The notes under the pieces were generated by a model. The model ran no database searches and had not been told where the DNA came from. It saw nothing but the letters and a program-made list of their open reading frames with translations. Positions 8,606 through 17,946 of a stretch of DNA of 64,000 bases are shown here, in pieces (positions within the stretch are counted from its first letter, which is position 1; each line of letters opens with the position of its first letter). The stretch covers positions 62,001 through 126,000 of the forward strand of contig NZ_CP016769.1 of NCBI RefSeq assembly GCF_002287925.1, read 5' to 3'. Both the position numbers and the translations under genes were made by a program. The stretch is from Candidatus Planktophila lacus (GTDB lineage: Bacteria; Actinomycetota; Actinomycetes; Nanopelagicales; Nanopelagicaceae).

Positions 8606-9609
8606 AAATACAAAATACAAATTTCTGCACTCATTTTTCGAGTAGCTATATTCCACAGGGTGTTACATTATTGTTGTCCGTAAGGGAGCATTACCCCGAT
8701 TCAATAATCTGGGTAATGCCGTTAGACGATATCTCTAGATTGACTCTGTCCGAATTGAATATTGAAAATGTCAGGATACTCACGATAAGCCAAGCACCAG
8801 CGTTGTTCGCAAATTTCGAAAAATTTCTATCAGTCAGATCCTTTGCAGAATCAATATTTTCAATCAAGCCACAGATTATCGAACACGTAATCCAAAAATC
8901 TCCAGAAGAAGCGTTACTGTTTTATTTAGATGCCGACACCTTTATTTTTGCGCCCTTGGAATTGCAGGAGGACTTCCAAGAGAAAAGTATTTTTCTTAGC
9001 CCTCATTACTTCACCCAAATGTCTATTGGGAGTGAAAGTTCCGGCAGATATAACGCTGGACTAGTTGGCTTTAGGAATAATGATTTTGGTCGAGCTTCAA
9101 TTAGGTATTGGAGTGACCTTTGTGAGGAGTGGTGTTCCGTGATACCTGAGTTGGGAAGGTACGCAGATCAAAAGTATCTAGAAGAAATCAGAAACAAATG
9201 GAATACAGATGTTGGAATTCTGGAGTACGGAAATAATTTCGGTACATGGTCTTTCGCCCAGGATCTGCAAGTTGAGAGTAGAAATCAAGATATTTACATT
9301 AATGAAAAGAAATTAACATCATTTCATTTTCACGGACTAAAGATTTCTAGATTATTAATTCGGACCGGCATTACCATGTACGGACATTTTCCGGCTGAGA
9401 CGAAGATTAAAAAACTGATTTATGCTCGGTATAGAATTTATATCAACCAAGTTTTAGAACTTCTTGCTGGAATCGAGACAAAAGGAACGTATAAAAATGA
9501 GAATATTTTCCCAAAAGTAGGCGGATTACGAAATTTTCTTGCCCTTGTGCGCAGACGGGACTTCATACTTATGAAGAAGGTGCCAATTATCTTTGTGAGA
9601 AAAAATTAA
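8602..9609 (+). CDS. GT-A glycosyltransferase (GT8-like)
   Basis: 335 residues. FYLDADTFIF holds a DxD metal site near residue 113 and GRYNAGLVGFRNND matches the acceptor region of GT8 and related nucleotide-diphospho-sugar transferases; ADQKYLEEIR continues the fold. Overlaps the FkbM gene by 4 nt and ends 1 nt before the next transferase, so rmlA through 10537 reads as one operon. Sugar specificity unknown. Confidence 0.72.
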   Translation: MKIQNTNFCTHFSSSYIPQGVTLLLSVREHYPDSIIWVMPLDDISRLTLSELNIENVRILTISQAPALFANFEKFLSVRSFAESIFSIKPQIIEHVIQKSPEEALLFYLDADTFIFAPLELQEDFQEKSIFLSPHYFTQMSIGSESSGRYNAGLVGFRNNDFGRASIRYWSDLCEEWCSVIPELGRYADQKYLEEIRNKWNTDVGILEYGNNFGTWSFAQDLQVESRNQDIYINEKKLTSFHFHGLKISRLLIRTGITMYGHFPAETKIKKLIYARYRIYINQVLELLAGIETKGTYKNENIFPKVGGLRNFLALVRRRDFILMKKVPIIFVRKN

Positions 9610-9610
9610 T

Positions 9611-10537
9611 ATGAAACCTGCTCCTATATTGGTCCTTGGCTACAACCGGCCTGATTATTTGAAGAATCTTCTTGAATTTCTGAAAGACCAAAAGAATTTA
9701 AGGCTATACATATCCATAGATGGCCCAGTTTTGAATAATCCTCGCGATGAATTCCTAGTAAAAGAATGTCAGAAGTTGGCAATTGAATCAAAGGAATGGG
9801 CTGAAACGAAACTCTTATTCTCTGGTTCAAATAATGGTTGCTATTTAGGAGTGACAAAAGCAGTCGATTGGTTTTTCGCAAACGAAGAGTTCGGAATCAT
9901 TTTGGAGGATGATCTGGTGTTTGACTCCACAGCGATTACATTCCTTACGCATGGTCTCTCACAGTTCTCAAAAAATGTGGAAATTGGTGCAATCTGTGCC
10001 TTCAGTCATTTATCCCCGCATTCGATTTCCGATGCACCAATTTCAACTCAAATGGTTTCGTTTCCATCGAGTTGGGGATGGGCAACCTGGAGAGATCGTT
10101 GGGCGAAATTAGAACGAGATTTTTCTAGCTATTCATATCCATTGTTTATTTCTAGGTCCATAAAGTATGGTGGTTTATCCGGGGTGAGAACCTGGTTACA
10201 GATTAGAAAACGCCTCGAAGATGAAAAATTGGATTCTTGGGCATACAGGTGGCTGCTTACACATTCTCGATATGGATGGAAAGTGGTTGTGCCTTCACGC
10301 AGTCTTATTACTAATATTGGATTTAGGCAAGATGCCACCCATACCAAAAACAATAAACCGATTCTAGGTATTCAGAGTTTTATCAAAGAAGTAAGCACTC
10401 CAAAATTCATTTTTAGTAACCATATAGACCAAGACTACGATAGATTCTTGTTAAGAAACATTTATGGAGTTATTCCAATAGGGGAAAAAATTATCGCCAA
10501 AATCAAAAGTGTTTTCAATAAAGGGATAAAGATATAA
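9611..10537 (+). CDS. GT-A glycosyltransferase (GNT-I/HlpA-like)
   Basis: 308 residues. PILVLGYNRPDYL at the N-terminus, FGIILEDDLVFDS (EDD metal site) near 95-107 and SSWGWATWRDRW near 157-168 are the signature of the glycosyltransferase group often annotated as hemolytic protein HlpA-like. It is a glycosyltransferase by fold; the hemolysin name is historical. The 3' end overlaps a convergent gene by 23 nt. Confidence 0.72.
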   Translation: MKPAPILVLGYNRPDYLKNLLEFLKDQKNLRLYISIDGPVLNNPRDEFLVKECQKLAIESKEWAETKLLFSGSNNGCYLGVTKAVDWFFANEEFGIILEDDLVFDSTAITFLTHGLSQFSKNVEIGAICAFSHLSPHSISDAPISTQMVSFPSSWGWATWRDRWAKLERDFSSYSYPLFISRSIKYGGLSGVRTWLQIRKRLEDEKLDSWAYRWLLTHSRYGWKVVVPSRSLITNIGFRQDATHTKNNKPILGIQSFIKEVSTPKFIFSNHIDQDYDRFLLRNIYGVIPIGEKIIAKIKSVFNKGIKI

Positions 10538-11414
10538 ATTCAGAAGAATCAATTACGTTATGTCTAATATGGTTCATCGAACCGTTAGGGAGAGAAACCT
10601 TACTCGCTTTATCTTGATTTAACTTCAGAATCGCAACCCATACTGATATCTTTGAGTTTGTCCCGATGAAAGTGCCACCCGATGAAAGGTTCCGTATCGT
10701 ACCCCACGGATCTTGGACAATAGGACTGATTGTGTCGAAAGGATACTTTTCGAGGAAATATTCCAAGGCTATTTCTGGAGAATCAGATGATAGATAGATA
10801 AGTCTGGAATTAGAGTCTTTCGTTTTGTATTGTTCAATCGCGGAATAAATTCTTTCAAACGACAACGGACCTTTACTTTCAAGCAACAAAAGGTCTCCAA
10901 GTCTTACGTGCACTCGCAAGACATCTAAGCTGATTGAATCTGAATTATCATCAATAAGCCAACTCTTTCCACATCGTTCCGCTCTTGATTTCATCAATAG
11001 TAGAGTTTCTTTCGAAATCGTACGATAAGAGTAATGTCCACGAATTTCAGTGGTCCAGTTACGTATTTTTTTGTACTCATGATTCGTATTCGCAGTTGCC
11101 AAGAAACCCAGTGTCCGCAAAGCAAACTTGACTAATTTAGAAATTCCGAATTTATTTATAAAGTTTTTCTTACCGGAACCATAATTTGGCCTAAACGAAT
11201 TACTAAAATCATCAACAACTTCCAGTGGTAATTCTAGACTAAGAAAATCTAAATCGGATTGCCGTTTCGTTACACCAGAATTATGAAGTACTAATTTGAA
11301 TTTGCGTTTCGGAAAATCATGTATCAGATCTTCAAGAAGTGCCCAAGCATATAGTTGGGAACCTAAACCACCCCAACAATGGACTCTTACGCTGGTACGT
11401 TCCTTTAGAAACAT
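10515..11414 (-). CDS. GT11-like (alpha-1,2-fucosyltransferase-related) glycosyltransferase
   Basis: 299 residues from ATG 11414. Motifs parallel GT11: GGLGSQLYAWALLEDL (compare GGLGNQLFQYA), LRVHVRLGDLL (HxRxGD, donor phosphate contact) and FIGTNSKISVWVAIL (compare SNSTFSWW). It may transfer a deoxyhexose, which suits the deoxy-sugar genes around it. A GTG at 11432 would add six residues, but TACAAT sits 6 nt before ATG 11414, so the shorter form is preferred. Confidence 0.65.
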   Translation of the reverse strand: MFLKERTSVRVHCWGGLGSQLYAWALLEDLIHDFPKRKFKLVLHNSGVTKRQSDLDFLSLELPLEVVDDFSNSFRPNYGSGKKNFINKFGISKLVKFALRTLGFLATANTNHEYKKIRNWTTEIRGHYSYRTISKETLLLMKSRAERCGKSWLIDDNSDSISLDVLRVHVRLGDLLLLESKGPLSFERIYSAIEQYKTKDSNSRLIYLSSDSPEIALEYFLEKYPFDTISPIVQDPWGTIRNLSSGGTFIGTNSKISVWVAILKLNQDKASKVSLPNGSMNHIRHNVIDSSEFISLSLY

Positions 11415-11420
11415 TCCGAG

Positions 11421-11426
11421 ATTGTA
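11421..11426 (-). promoter_or_regulatory. -10 box (TACAAT) for leaderless GT11-like gene
   Basis: On the minus strand TACAAT ends 6 nt before ATG 11414. Matches the leaderless layout found elsewhere and settles the start choice. Confidence 0.5.
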
Positions 11427-11452
11427 TGTCACTTTGTTACATTAAACCCACC

Positions 11453-11511
11453 TATAAGACATAGAATCGCTCTGACTCGATTTTCAATTCAGTGCGGACG
11501 TATAAGACATA
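11453..11511 (+). repeat. Direct repeat TATAAGACATA, two copies
   Basis: Perfect 11-bp copies at 11453-11463 and 11501-11511, 48 bp start to start, in the 159-nt gap between divergent glycosyltransferase genes. Both copies contain or adjoin -10-like sequences (TAGAAT follows the first). They could be tandem promoters or a regulator's binding sites; nothing more can be said. Confidence 0.5.
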
Positions 11512-11573
11512 ATGAGATTACTGCTGGAAACTAGAGAATTAGATGTCGAGTATTGGAAAGGTTATAGGCGGCT

Positions 11574-12635
11574 ATGGAAAATAAAGACAGATACTCATTC
11601 TTCTCGCTGGCGGGATTTTCATATTCTCGAGGTGCAGTTTATCTGAATGGAGGTGAAAGGTTATTTTCTAGTAATTCTAAATTCACAGAAGTTCCTAGCA
11701 AACTTTTGACAGACCTGCCTAGTCTGATTTCAAGAATTCGATCAGCCGCATCACAGAATTCAAAAATCGTGGTGCTTTCACCAAGTCACCTACTGGTGCC
11801 TGTCATAAAAATCATTACAGGTAAAAGCATAATCCTTGATGCAGGCTGGTCGCTCACAGAAGCAGAAATTGCTAGATGGCACGGAATCGGTAGCGTCCCG
11901 AGAATAGTAAAATGCCTAATCATTGATTTCCTGGCATTTCAACTTGCATCTAAAATTATTGTTGAAACAAATCACCAAAAATCATTCATTTCTTCAAGAT
12001 TCCTGATACGAAAGAATAAAATAATTGTATTAATGACTGGCTTTGATGAAGTGAATTTTAATGAGAAAAGCAAAAAACCATTCGAGCTTGAGGACACTAA
12101 TGGAACTGTGTCACAACCCATCGTGCTATTCAGGGGCTCATATACAAACGAAGCAGGATTTGAACTATTGTCTGAAGTAAGTAAGAGAATGGAAAATATA
12201 GATATTCAATTTATTATTTCAAGTAACCGAATACCAAGAGAATTAGTTTTTGGAAAGAATACAATATTGATATCAAGGCGGATATCGAATCGCGAAATGA
12301 AATACTTATACGAAATAGCAACAGTTTGTATTGGACAAATTACTAACAGGCCGCGACTGAAAAACACAATTCCGCATAAGGCATTTGAAGCGGCATTTTT
12401 TGGGAAACCTTATCTGAGCTCGGATACTTTAGGAATTCGTGAATTCTTGCCCGAGAATAATCAGTGCTATTACTTGGAAGAATCATCGGTTGCATGTTTA
12501 GAAAAAGCAATACTAGAAATCACAGCCAATGCTAAAATACAATCTGATTTGTCACTCAATATTGCCAAGCGCTACAAGGAAGTCGCTACTCAAGCGACTT
12601 TGAGCCTAAAGTTTTTTGAAATAATTTCCAATTAG
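11574..12635 (+). CDS. GT4-like glycosyltransferase (GT-B fold)
   Basis: 353 residues. The C-terminal half has PIVLFRGSYTNEAG and PHKAFEAAFFGKPYLSSD followed by IREFLPE, the Glu-containing nucleotide-sugar region of GT-B family 4 enzymes. The N-terminal half is divergent and lacks an obvious first Rossmann glycine motif, so the assignment is to fold rather than family. The 3' end overlaps the convergent gene by 4 nt. Confidence 0.6.
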   Translation: MENKDRYSFFSLAGFSYSRGAVYLNGGERLFSSNSKFTEVPSKLLTDLPSLISRIRSAASQNSKIVVLSPSHLLVPVIKIITGKSIILDAGWSLTEAEIARWHGIGSVPRIVKCLIIDFLAFQLASKIIVETNHQKSFISSRFLIRKNKIIVLMTGFDEVNFNEKSKKPFELEDTNGTVSQPIVLFRGSYTNEAGFELLSEVSKRMENIDIQFIISSNRIPRELVFGKNTILISRRISNREMKYLYEIATVCIGQITNRPRLKNTIPHKAFEAAFFGKPYLSSDTLGIREFLPENNQCYYLEESSVACLEKAILEITANAKIQSDLSLNIAKRYKEVATQATLSLKFFEIISN

Positions 12636-13711
12636 ATATTGTGGTCCAATTGATTGTACAAAGCTTTGATTCTATTACTCATATCTCTCGCATCAAATTT
12701 CTCTAACCTAAGGATCTGTCTTTGAACAATTGTCTTCCTTGATTGCAAAGAAAGACTGGCAAGAATTTTTTTTGATAAATCCAAATAATTTCCAGTTTCA
12801 AATAGCGTTTCGGGAAACTCACCAATCACTTCAGGAATAGCTGAGTTATTTGCGGCAATAATCGGAACTCGATTTGCCATTGCTTCAAGCAGAACCAACC
12901 CAAATCCTTCATAGCTGCTTGTCAACAGGAACAGGTCAATATTTTGCAGGTATTTATCGATATCACCTCTCTTGCCTTGCCAATCAATTTTGTTTCTAAT
13001 CCCAAGCTCTTCAGCGAGTTCCTTTAGATCTCTTTCCAGTGGCCCAGATCCTACAATCGACAAAGTGGCGTTGGGAACATCCCCAACAATCAGTGCGAAT
13101 GCTCGAAGTAGGGTTGGTAAGTCTTTTTGAGGCACTAATCGAGCTATGGTTCCAATCTGATAACTTTTGCTCGCATCATAAAGAATTCGTGAATTCAGAA
13201 TCCTGTTCTTTTGATATCCGTAAAGGACAACTGCAGAGATAGATTTAGGCGAAATTTCATTATTTCTTTCCAGATAATTCTGTACCGCTTTTGATATTGC
13301 GATACATAAATTTGCCCTTCGAGTCACAAATCTCGATATAAGAATGGAGAAGAATCTAGGAGCACCAGGAAAGAATGGTTCTGCATTATGCCGGCTAACA
13401 ACAAAGATCTGGTGAGCGACTGAGAAACGAGTAATTAGTTCGGCCCTTGGAAGGTGAGCGTGAATAATCATATTTTGATTTGAAATGTACTTCCGAATGA
13501 GAACGGTTTGTCTCAAGGGATTCAAGTTAGCAAATTGAGAAATTACTTCGACTCCCAAATTGGTAAAGTCTTCTTCTAGATCAGGATTATCTTTAAGGTA
13601 AAGAACCGAAACCTTTTCGCCGCTTGCAACTTGCTCTCCTGCGAGTACGAGAAGTTGGTTCTCTGCACCCCCACGACTGATCGTCGTAATTACATGCAAG
13701 ATCGGCTTCAT
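12632..13711 (-). CDS. GT4 glycosyltransferase
   Basis: 359 residues. ISRGGAENQLLVLA is the GT4 acceptor loop, GTIARLVPQKDLPTLL begins the C-terminal Rossmann domain, and SSYEGFGLVLLEAMANRVPIIA is the EGFGLxxxEAM donor motif with both glutamates. Last gene of a three-gene minus-strand run (15740 to 12632); its start overlaps the UDP-xylose synthase stop by one base (TAATG). Confidence 0.85.
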   Translation of the reverse strand: MKPILHVITTISRGGAENQLLVLAGEQVASGEKVSVLYLKDNPDLEEDFTNLGVEVISQFANLNPLRQTVLIRKYISNQNMIIHAHLPRAELITRFSVAHQIFVVSRHNAEPFFPGAPRFFSILISRFVTRRANLCIAISKAVQNYLERNNEISPKSISAVVLYGYQKNRILNSRILYDASKSYQIGTIARLVPQKDLPTLLRAFALIVGDVPNATLSIVGSGPLERDLKELAEELGIRNKIDWQGKRGDIDKYLQNIDLFLLTSSYEGFGLVLLEAMANRVPIIAANNSAIPEVIGEFPETLFETGNYLDLSKKILASLSLQSRKTIVQRQILRLEKFDARDMSNRIKALYNQLDHNI

Positions 13712-14643
13712 TATTTAATGATTGACTTAAAATGTGCGATAGTTCTCAAAAGTCCCTCTTCAATTTGTATTTTTGGCTCCCAAGACAAAACACTTTTGGC
13801 TCTTGAGATATCAGGCTTACGTTGCTGGGGGTCATCTAAAGGAAGTGGCATGAAGACAATTTTTGAAGTTGATTGGCAAAGTTTCACTACTAAGTTTGCA
13901 AGTTCAAGCATCGTAAATGTTCCAGGGTTTCCAATATTTATAGGTGCATCGAGTGGCGCTTTTAATGCAAGTGTGCCGATAATTCCCTCTACCAAATCGC
14001 TTACGTAGCAAAAAGAACGAGTCTGGGTTCCTTCCCCATAAATTGTTATGTCTTTGCCTTGAATTGCTTGGACTATAAAATTACTGACTACGCGTCCATC
14101 ATTTGGAGACATATTTGGGCCGTATGTATTAAAAATACGAATCACTCTTGCATCTAAACCATATTGCCTTTGATAGTCAAAGCACAGTGTTTCTGCTGCG
14201 CGCTTTCCTTCGTCATAGCAGGATCGAATTCCAATCGGGTTTACGTTTCCCCAGTAGGTTTCCTTTTGTGGAGATTCTGTGGGGTCACCATAAACTTCGC
14301 TAGTTGATGCTTGAAGAATAATCGCACCTGATTCTTTGGCTAGGTGCAGCAGATTTATGATTCCAAGAAAATTAGTTTCAATTGTTCGAACAGGATCCAA
14401 CTGATAATGAATTGGTGAAGCTGGGCAGGCAAAATTTAAAATAGCATCAATATCAGTTGTGTAAGGTTTACGCACATCATGTTTGACAAATGTAAAATCA
14501 CGATGCCGTAGTAGATGTTCTATATTTTCGAGTGAACCTGTAGATAGGTCATCTAAGGCAATAACATGATGACCATCATCAATTAGCCGCTGGCTCAGAT
14601 GAGAACCCAAGAAACCCGCTGCACCTGTAAGGAGAACCTTCAT
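13711..14643 (-). CDS. UDP-glucuronate decarboxylase (UDP-xylose synthase type)
   Basis: 310 residues, the length of bacterial UXS. GAAGFLGSHL (NAD site), LNFACPASPIHYQLDP, STSEVYGDP and NPIGIRSCYDEGKRAAETL are specific signatures of UDP-xylose synthases; RIFNTYGPNM follows. It would make UDP-xylose from UDP-glucuronate. No UDP-glucose 6-dehydrogenase is seen in the window, so UDP-glucuronate must come from elsewhere. Sits between two GT4 genes, one of which may use UDP-xylose (inference). Confidence 0.85.
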   Translation of the reverse strand: MKVLLTGAAGFLGSHLSQRLIDDGHHVIALDDLSTGSLENIEHLLRHRDFTFVKHDVRKPYTTDIDAILNFACPASPIHYQLDPVRTIETNFLGIINLLHLAKESGAIILQASTSEVYGDPTESPQKETYWGNVNPIGIRSCYDEGKRAAETLCFDYQRQYGLDARVIRIFNTYGPNMSPNDGRVVSNFIVQAIQGKDITIYGEGTQTRSFCYVSDLVEGIIGTLALKAPLDAPINIGNPGTFTMLELANLVVKLCQSTSKIVFMPLPLDDPQQRKPDISRAKSVLSWEPKIQIEEGLLRTIAHFKSIIK

Positions 14644-14684
14644 GTAACTACTTTACACAGCAAGATGGGAGATTCCTTGAAGAA

Positions 14685-15740
14685 TCAATCCCGAACCAAT
14701 ATTTTCGATATTTGAAGGGCCCAGTTATTAAGGGAGTGTCCTTGAATAGCAACAATTCTTCTATTTTCTACCTCCCTGGTTATGTCAATCATCTGCATAT
14801 TCAATATTGCTTCTAATTCATTTTCGAGTGTCAGTGAATCCAAACTTTGCTTCGACCAGGAACCAAAGATCGCGAGATATTCAGGATTTGTTGTAATAAC
14901 TGGAATGCCTACAAAGGTTGCCTCAACAATCGACTTATCGAGTGATCCATTGTAAGCATGCAAAAAAGCATCGTAATTCTCTAAAGTTTTTGAAACTCCA
15001 GAGCGACGAATAGAAGGTTGAAATTTTAACCATCCTTCCTTGATTGCCTGGGCAAACTTCTGATTAGTATGTGCAAAATAAGAGTGAGCTGCCTTTGTGG
15101 TAGGCGATCCTATCTGCGTGAAGGTCAATTCAACATTTTTACAGGTTGCTATCTTTTTCACTACTTCAATAATCTCAGAAATATTCTTACTCTGATCAAA
15201 TCTACCGATATGAACTAAATCATTAATGTTAGTTTTTTTCTTTTGTGAAAACCCAAAATTATCAATATTAATTGCTTGACCAACTGAAAAGACTTTATCA
15301 CTTTTAATAGGGCAAGAACCCTTGGTTGAAGTAATAATCCCATTCGCAAAATAATGATTGATAGTCAGAAATATTGATTTATAAGTATGTGCATACCAAA
15401 GGAAGTGAGGTATGCGCAAAATTCTCAATGGAATAGATAACATTGCACTCTGTACTTCCGTCATATGGGAAAACACTACACAATTCCTATTTCTTCGTAT
15501 GAATTTGCTCGCAAGCTTGGCAAACTTAATACCGCTTTTAATAGGCTGTCCTACAATCCAATTGCTACTAAGAATCTGGACATTCGTAGAAACCTCGTGA
15601 AGCCCGACTCTTCCCGTAATTACTGTTACTTTCTCAAAGTATTTAGAGAGTTCGTTTACAGCCTCAACTTGGTGCGACAGGAGCGGATCTTCGAGGTCCA
15701 TGCAGTAATTGAAGACAAGAAGAGTTTTCCTTTGCAACAT
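14685..15740 (-). CDS. GT4-like glycosyltransferase
   Basis: 351 residues. C-terminal domain begins LVHIGRFDQSKNISEII and includes DKSIVEATFVGIPVITT, matching GT-B donor domains although the usual EGFG is changed to SLDKSIVEA. AAAGGAAAG provides a ribosome site just upstream of the ATG. First gene of the run 15740-12632. Divergent from the epimerase at 15829. Confidence 0.65.
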   Translation of the reverse strand: MLQRKTLLVFNYCMDLEDPLLSHQVEAVNELSKYFEKVTVITGRVGLHEVSTNVQILSSNWIVGQPIKSGIKFAKLASKFIRRNRNCVVFSHMTEVQSAMLSIPLRILRIPHFLWYAHTYKSIFLTINHYFANGIITSTKGSCPIKSDKVFSVGQAINIDNFGFSQKKKTNINDLVHIGRFDQSKNISEIIEVVKKIATCKNVELTFTQIGSPTTKAAHSYFAHTNQKFAQAIKEGWLKFQPSIRRSGVSKTLENYDAFLHAYNGSLDKSIVEATFVGIPVITTNPEYLAIFGSWSKQSLDSLTLENELEAILNMQMIDITREVENRRIVAIQGHSLNNWALQISKILVRD

Positions 15741-15828
15741 GTAGGCTTTCCTTTATTTGCGGTATCGCAGGGCTATTGTAGGAGACATAGTATCTTTACG
15801 ACTCAGACTAATGGGAAGTTGGGCCTAA

Positions 15829-16833
15829 ATGAAGATAATCGTGACAGGTGGAGCCGGTTTCATCGGATCATCGTTGTCCAAATATTTAGCGATGATGGGA
15901 CATGAAGTTTTGGCCGTTGACTCCATCACTTCATACTATTCCCAAAGCTTGAAAGAGCAGCGAGTTGAATCAATTTTGCGGCCTGCAGATGTCTCATTTC
16001 AAAAACTTGCCCTTGAAGATGAGATCGGTTTCCAAAAAGTAATTTCAAAATTTGCTCCTGAAACGGTAATCCATTTGGCTGCTCAACCAGGGGTTAGAAT
16101 CCCAGTAGAGAGTTCGGCAATTTACGTTCGTGATAATCTCGATGCATTCTCCAATGTGCTGATTAATGTGATTAGGAATGAAGTACCAAATTTTCTATTC
16201 GCTTCATCATCCAGTGTTTATGGCAACAACTCAAGAATCCCATACTCAGAAGATGAACTCGGGCTATCACCTGTCAGTTTTTATGGGGCAACAAAACTTT
16301 GCAATGAAATCTTATGCCGCAGCCTGATTTCGCGAACAAAAACTCGAGCGCGCGGGTTGAGATTCTTTACCGTTTACGGACCTTGGGGCCGTCCTGATAT
16401 GGCTTATTTTCGACTCGCAGGTCATAAATTAGGTAAGTCTAAGTTTGTATTGAACGGTGATGGAAGTACTTTACGAGACTTTACATATATAGATGATGTG
16501 ACAAGGATGATAGAAGGAATGATGACCGAAGTAAGCCACAGAGATTCTGGCTTTTTTGATGTTACAAACATAGGCGGCGGACAACCTAGGTCCATGAATG
16601 AACTTATCGACCTAGTCCTAGGCGAAGGTAATTCCTCGAGGTCACTTTCAAAGCAGTCAAACAATCCACTTGATGTAAATGCCACTGTCGCAAATGTTAC
16701 ATATCAAAAGAGCTTGATCTCTACCATCCCTTACATTTCGTTGGAAGATGGAATTTCGAATTTTATGGAATGGGTAGTTTCTGAGCAGGTATTAGAAAAT
16801 ATAGGAGACTGGATTGATTCAGTAGATCCATGA
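15829..16833 (+). CDS. UDP-glucuronate 4-epimerase-like SDR
   Basis: 334 residues. GGAGFIGSSL at 7-16, VIHLAAQPGVRIPVE, SSSSVYG, SFYGATKLCNE (YxxxK) and FTVYGPWGRPDMAYF are characteristic of UDP-glucuronate/UDP-galacturonate 4-epimerases. It would interconvert UDP-GlcA and UDP-GalA. The pairing with UDP-xylose synthase nearby implies UDP-glucuronate as a shared precursor. The 3' end overlaps the convergent GT4 gene by 15 nt. Confidence 0.8.
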   Translation: MKIIVTGGAGFIGSSLSKYLAMMGHEVLAVDSITSYYSQSLKEQRVESILRPADVSFQKLALEDEIGFQKVISKFAPETVIHLAAQPGVRIPVESSAIYVRDNLDAFSNVLINVIRNEVPNFLFASSSSVYGNNSRIPYSEDELGLSPVSFYGATKLCNEILCRSLISRTKTRARGLRFFTVYGPWGRPDMAYFRLAGHKLGKSKFVLNGDGSTLRDFTYIDDVTRMIEGMMTEVSHRDSGFFDVTNIGGGQPRSMNELIDLVLGEGNSSRSLSKQSNNPLDVNATVANVTYQKSLISTIPYISLEDGISNFMEWVVSEQVLENIGDWIDSVDP

Positions 16834-17946
16834 TTTCGCAAGATTAGTAATGGATTCTTGATCAACCTTTAATTGACGCTCTTGATTGTAATTAGCAGTT
16901 TCTTTGGAAAGTCTTTTGTCTCTGAATTTTTCCATCAAAGCTGCTGCCTCATCAACGGTCTTAAAAAGGTAAACGGATTCGGGGAAAAGTTCCCTAGCTT
17001 CTCTAGTTCCCTTATTTTCAAGAGCGATTACAAATACACCTTGTATAATAGCCTCCCTTATCGAAAGCCCATAACCCTCCTGTGGTGCGCAGACCAATAA
17101 ACAATTCAATTTTCTGTAAAATTCAACCAATTCAGAGTTTGGGATGCGCCCCTCAAAGTCTACAAATTTTTGCAATTCATTCATTGCGATATTAGATCTC
17201 AATTTAGAAGATTCAGGTCCGTCTCCGATAATCGATATACGAAAATTCAAATTTTGTGATGCCATTTTGTTGATTATTGCTAGACACAGGTCTGTCCCTC
17301 TTTCAGGGTGCAACCGGCCTATGAAGCCAATATTTAATCCTTTTACTTTTTTCAATTGGACCGGAAAGTGGGAGATTTGGACCGGGACTGGAGAAACCAC
17401 AATTTTGGATCGCAAATTATTGTTTCGAGAGACCAAAGTTTCACGTAAATGCGGTGAGACTACTCGAATAGAAGTGGAATAATTTATTGCAAGACTATAA
17501 ATTGATCTTCTTAAGATCATTAAAAAAAGATTTGAGCCCTTCGGCAATAATTCGCCATGAATTTGAAATTGAATTCGGTGACGTGGTTGAGATATAAAAC
17601 TAACAAAAAGGCAGGAAATAAATCCACGCCATGGATCACCCGAGATCAGAATTGTAGGTTTAATTTTAAATTTCTTTAGTTTAAACGTCGATAGTATAGA
17701 AAATCCTAAGGTGCCAAGTAGATTATTTTGCAGGGAAAAAATTCTTAGATTTGGGAACGTAGATTCATTTATTTGTAAATCTTGCAACCGACTTGATGAA
17801 ATAACTACCACTAGTTCTGAATATTTACCATTTGAGATTACTGCCATTTGTGTCGCGTAACGTTGGAGTCGTTTGAATACTTCGTTAATATCGACCGAAT
17901 TGCCAGAGTATTTGGGTAATAAGATAACAGGACAAAGTTTTGTCAC
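16819..17946 (-). CDS. GT4 glycosyltransferase
   Basis: 375 residues. NIGFIGRLHPERGTDLCL starts the donor domain and APQEGYGLSIREAIIQGVFVIA is the EGYGLxxxEA donor motif. GTG start overlaps the upstream GT4 stop (GTGA), so the two are coupled. Sugar specificity unknown. Confidence 0.82.
   Translation of the reverse strand: MTKLCPVILLPKYSGNSVDINEVFKRLQRYATQMAVISNGKYSELVVVISSSRLQDLQINESTFPNLRIFSLQNNLLGTLGFSILSTFKLKKFKIKPTILISGDPWRGFISCLFVSFISQPRHRIQFQIHGELLPKGSNLFLMILRRSIYSLAINYSTSIRVVSPHLRETLVSRNNNLRSKIVVSPVPVQISHFPVQLKKVKGLNIGFIGRLHPERGTDLCLAIINKMASQNLNFRISIIGDGPESSKLRSNIAMNELQKFVDFEGRIPNSELVEFYRKLNCLLVCAPQEGYGLSIREAIIQGVFVIALENKGTREARELFPESVYLFKTVDEAAALMEKFRDKRLSKETANYNQERQLKVDQESITNLAKSWIY

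Noticed and set aside
9611-10537. Hemolysin function suggested by HlpA-like naming
   Set aside because: Motifs are those of a GT-A glycosyltransferase and the locus is a glycan cluster.
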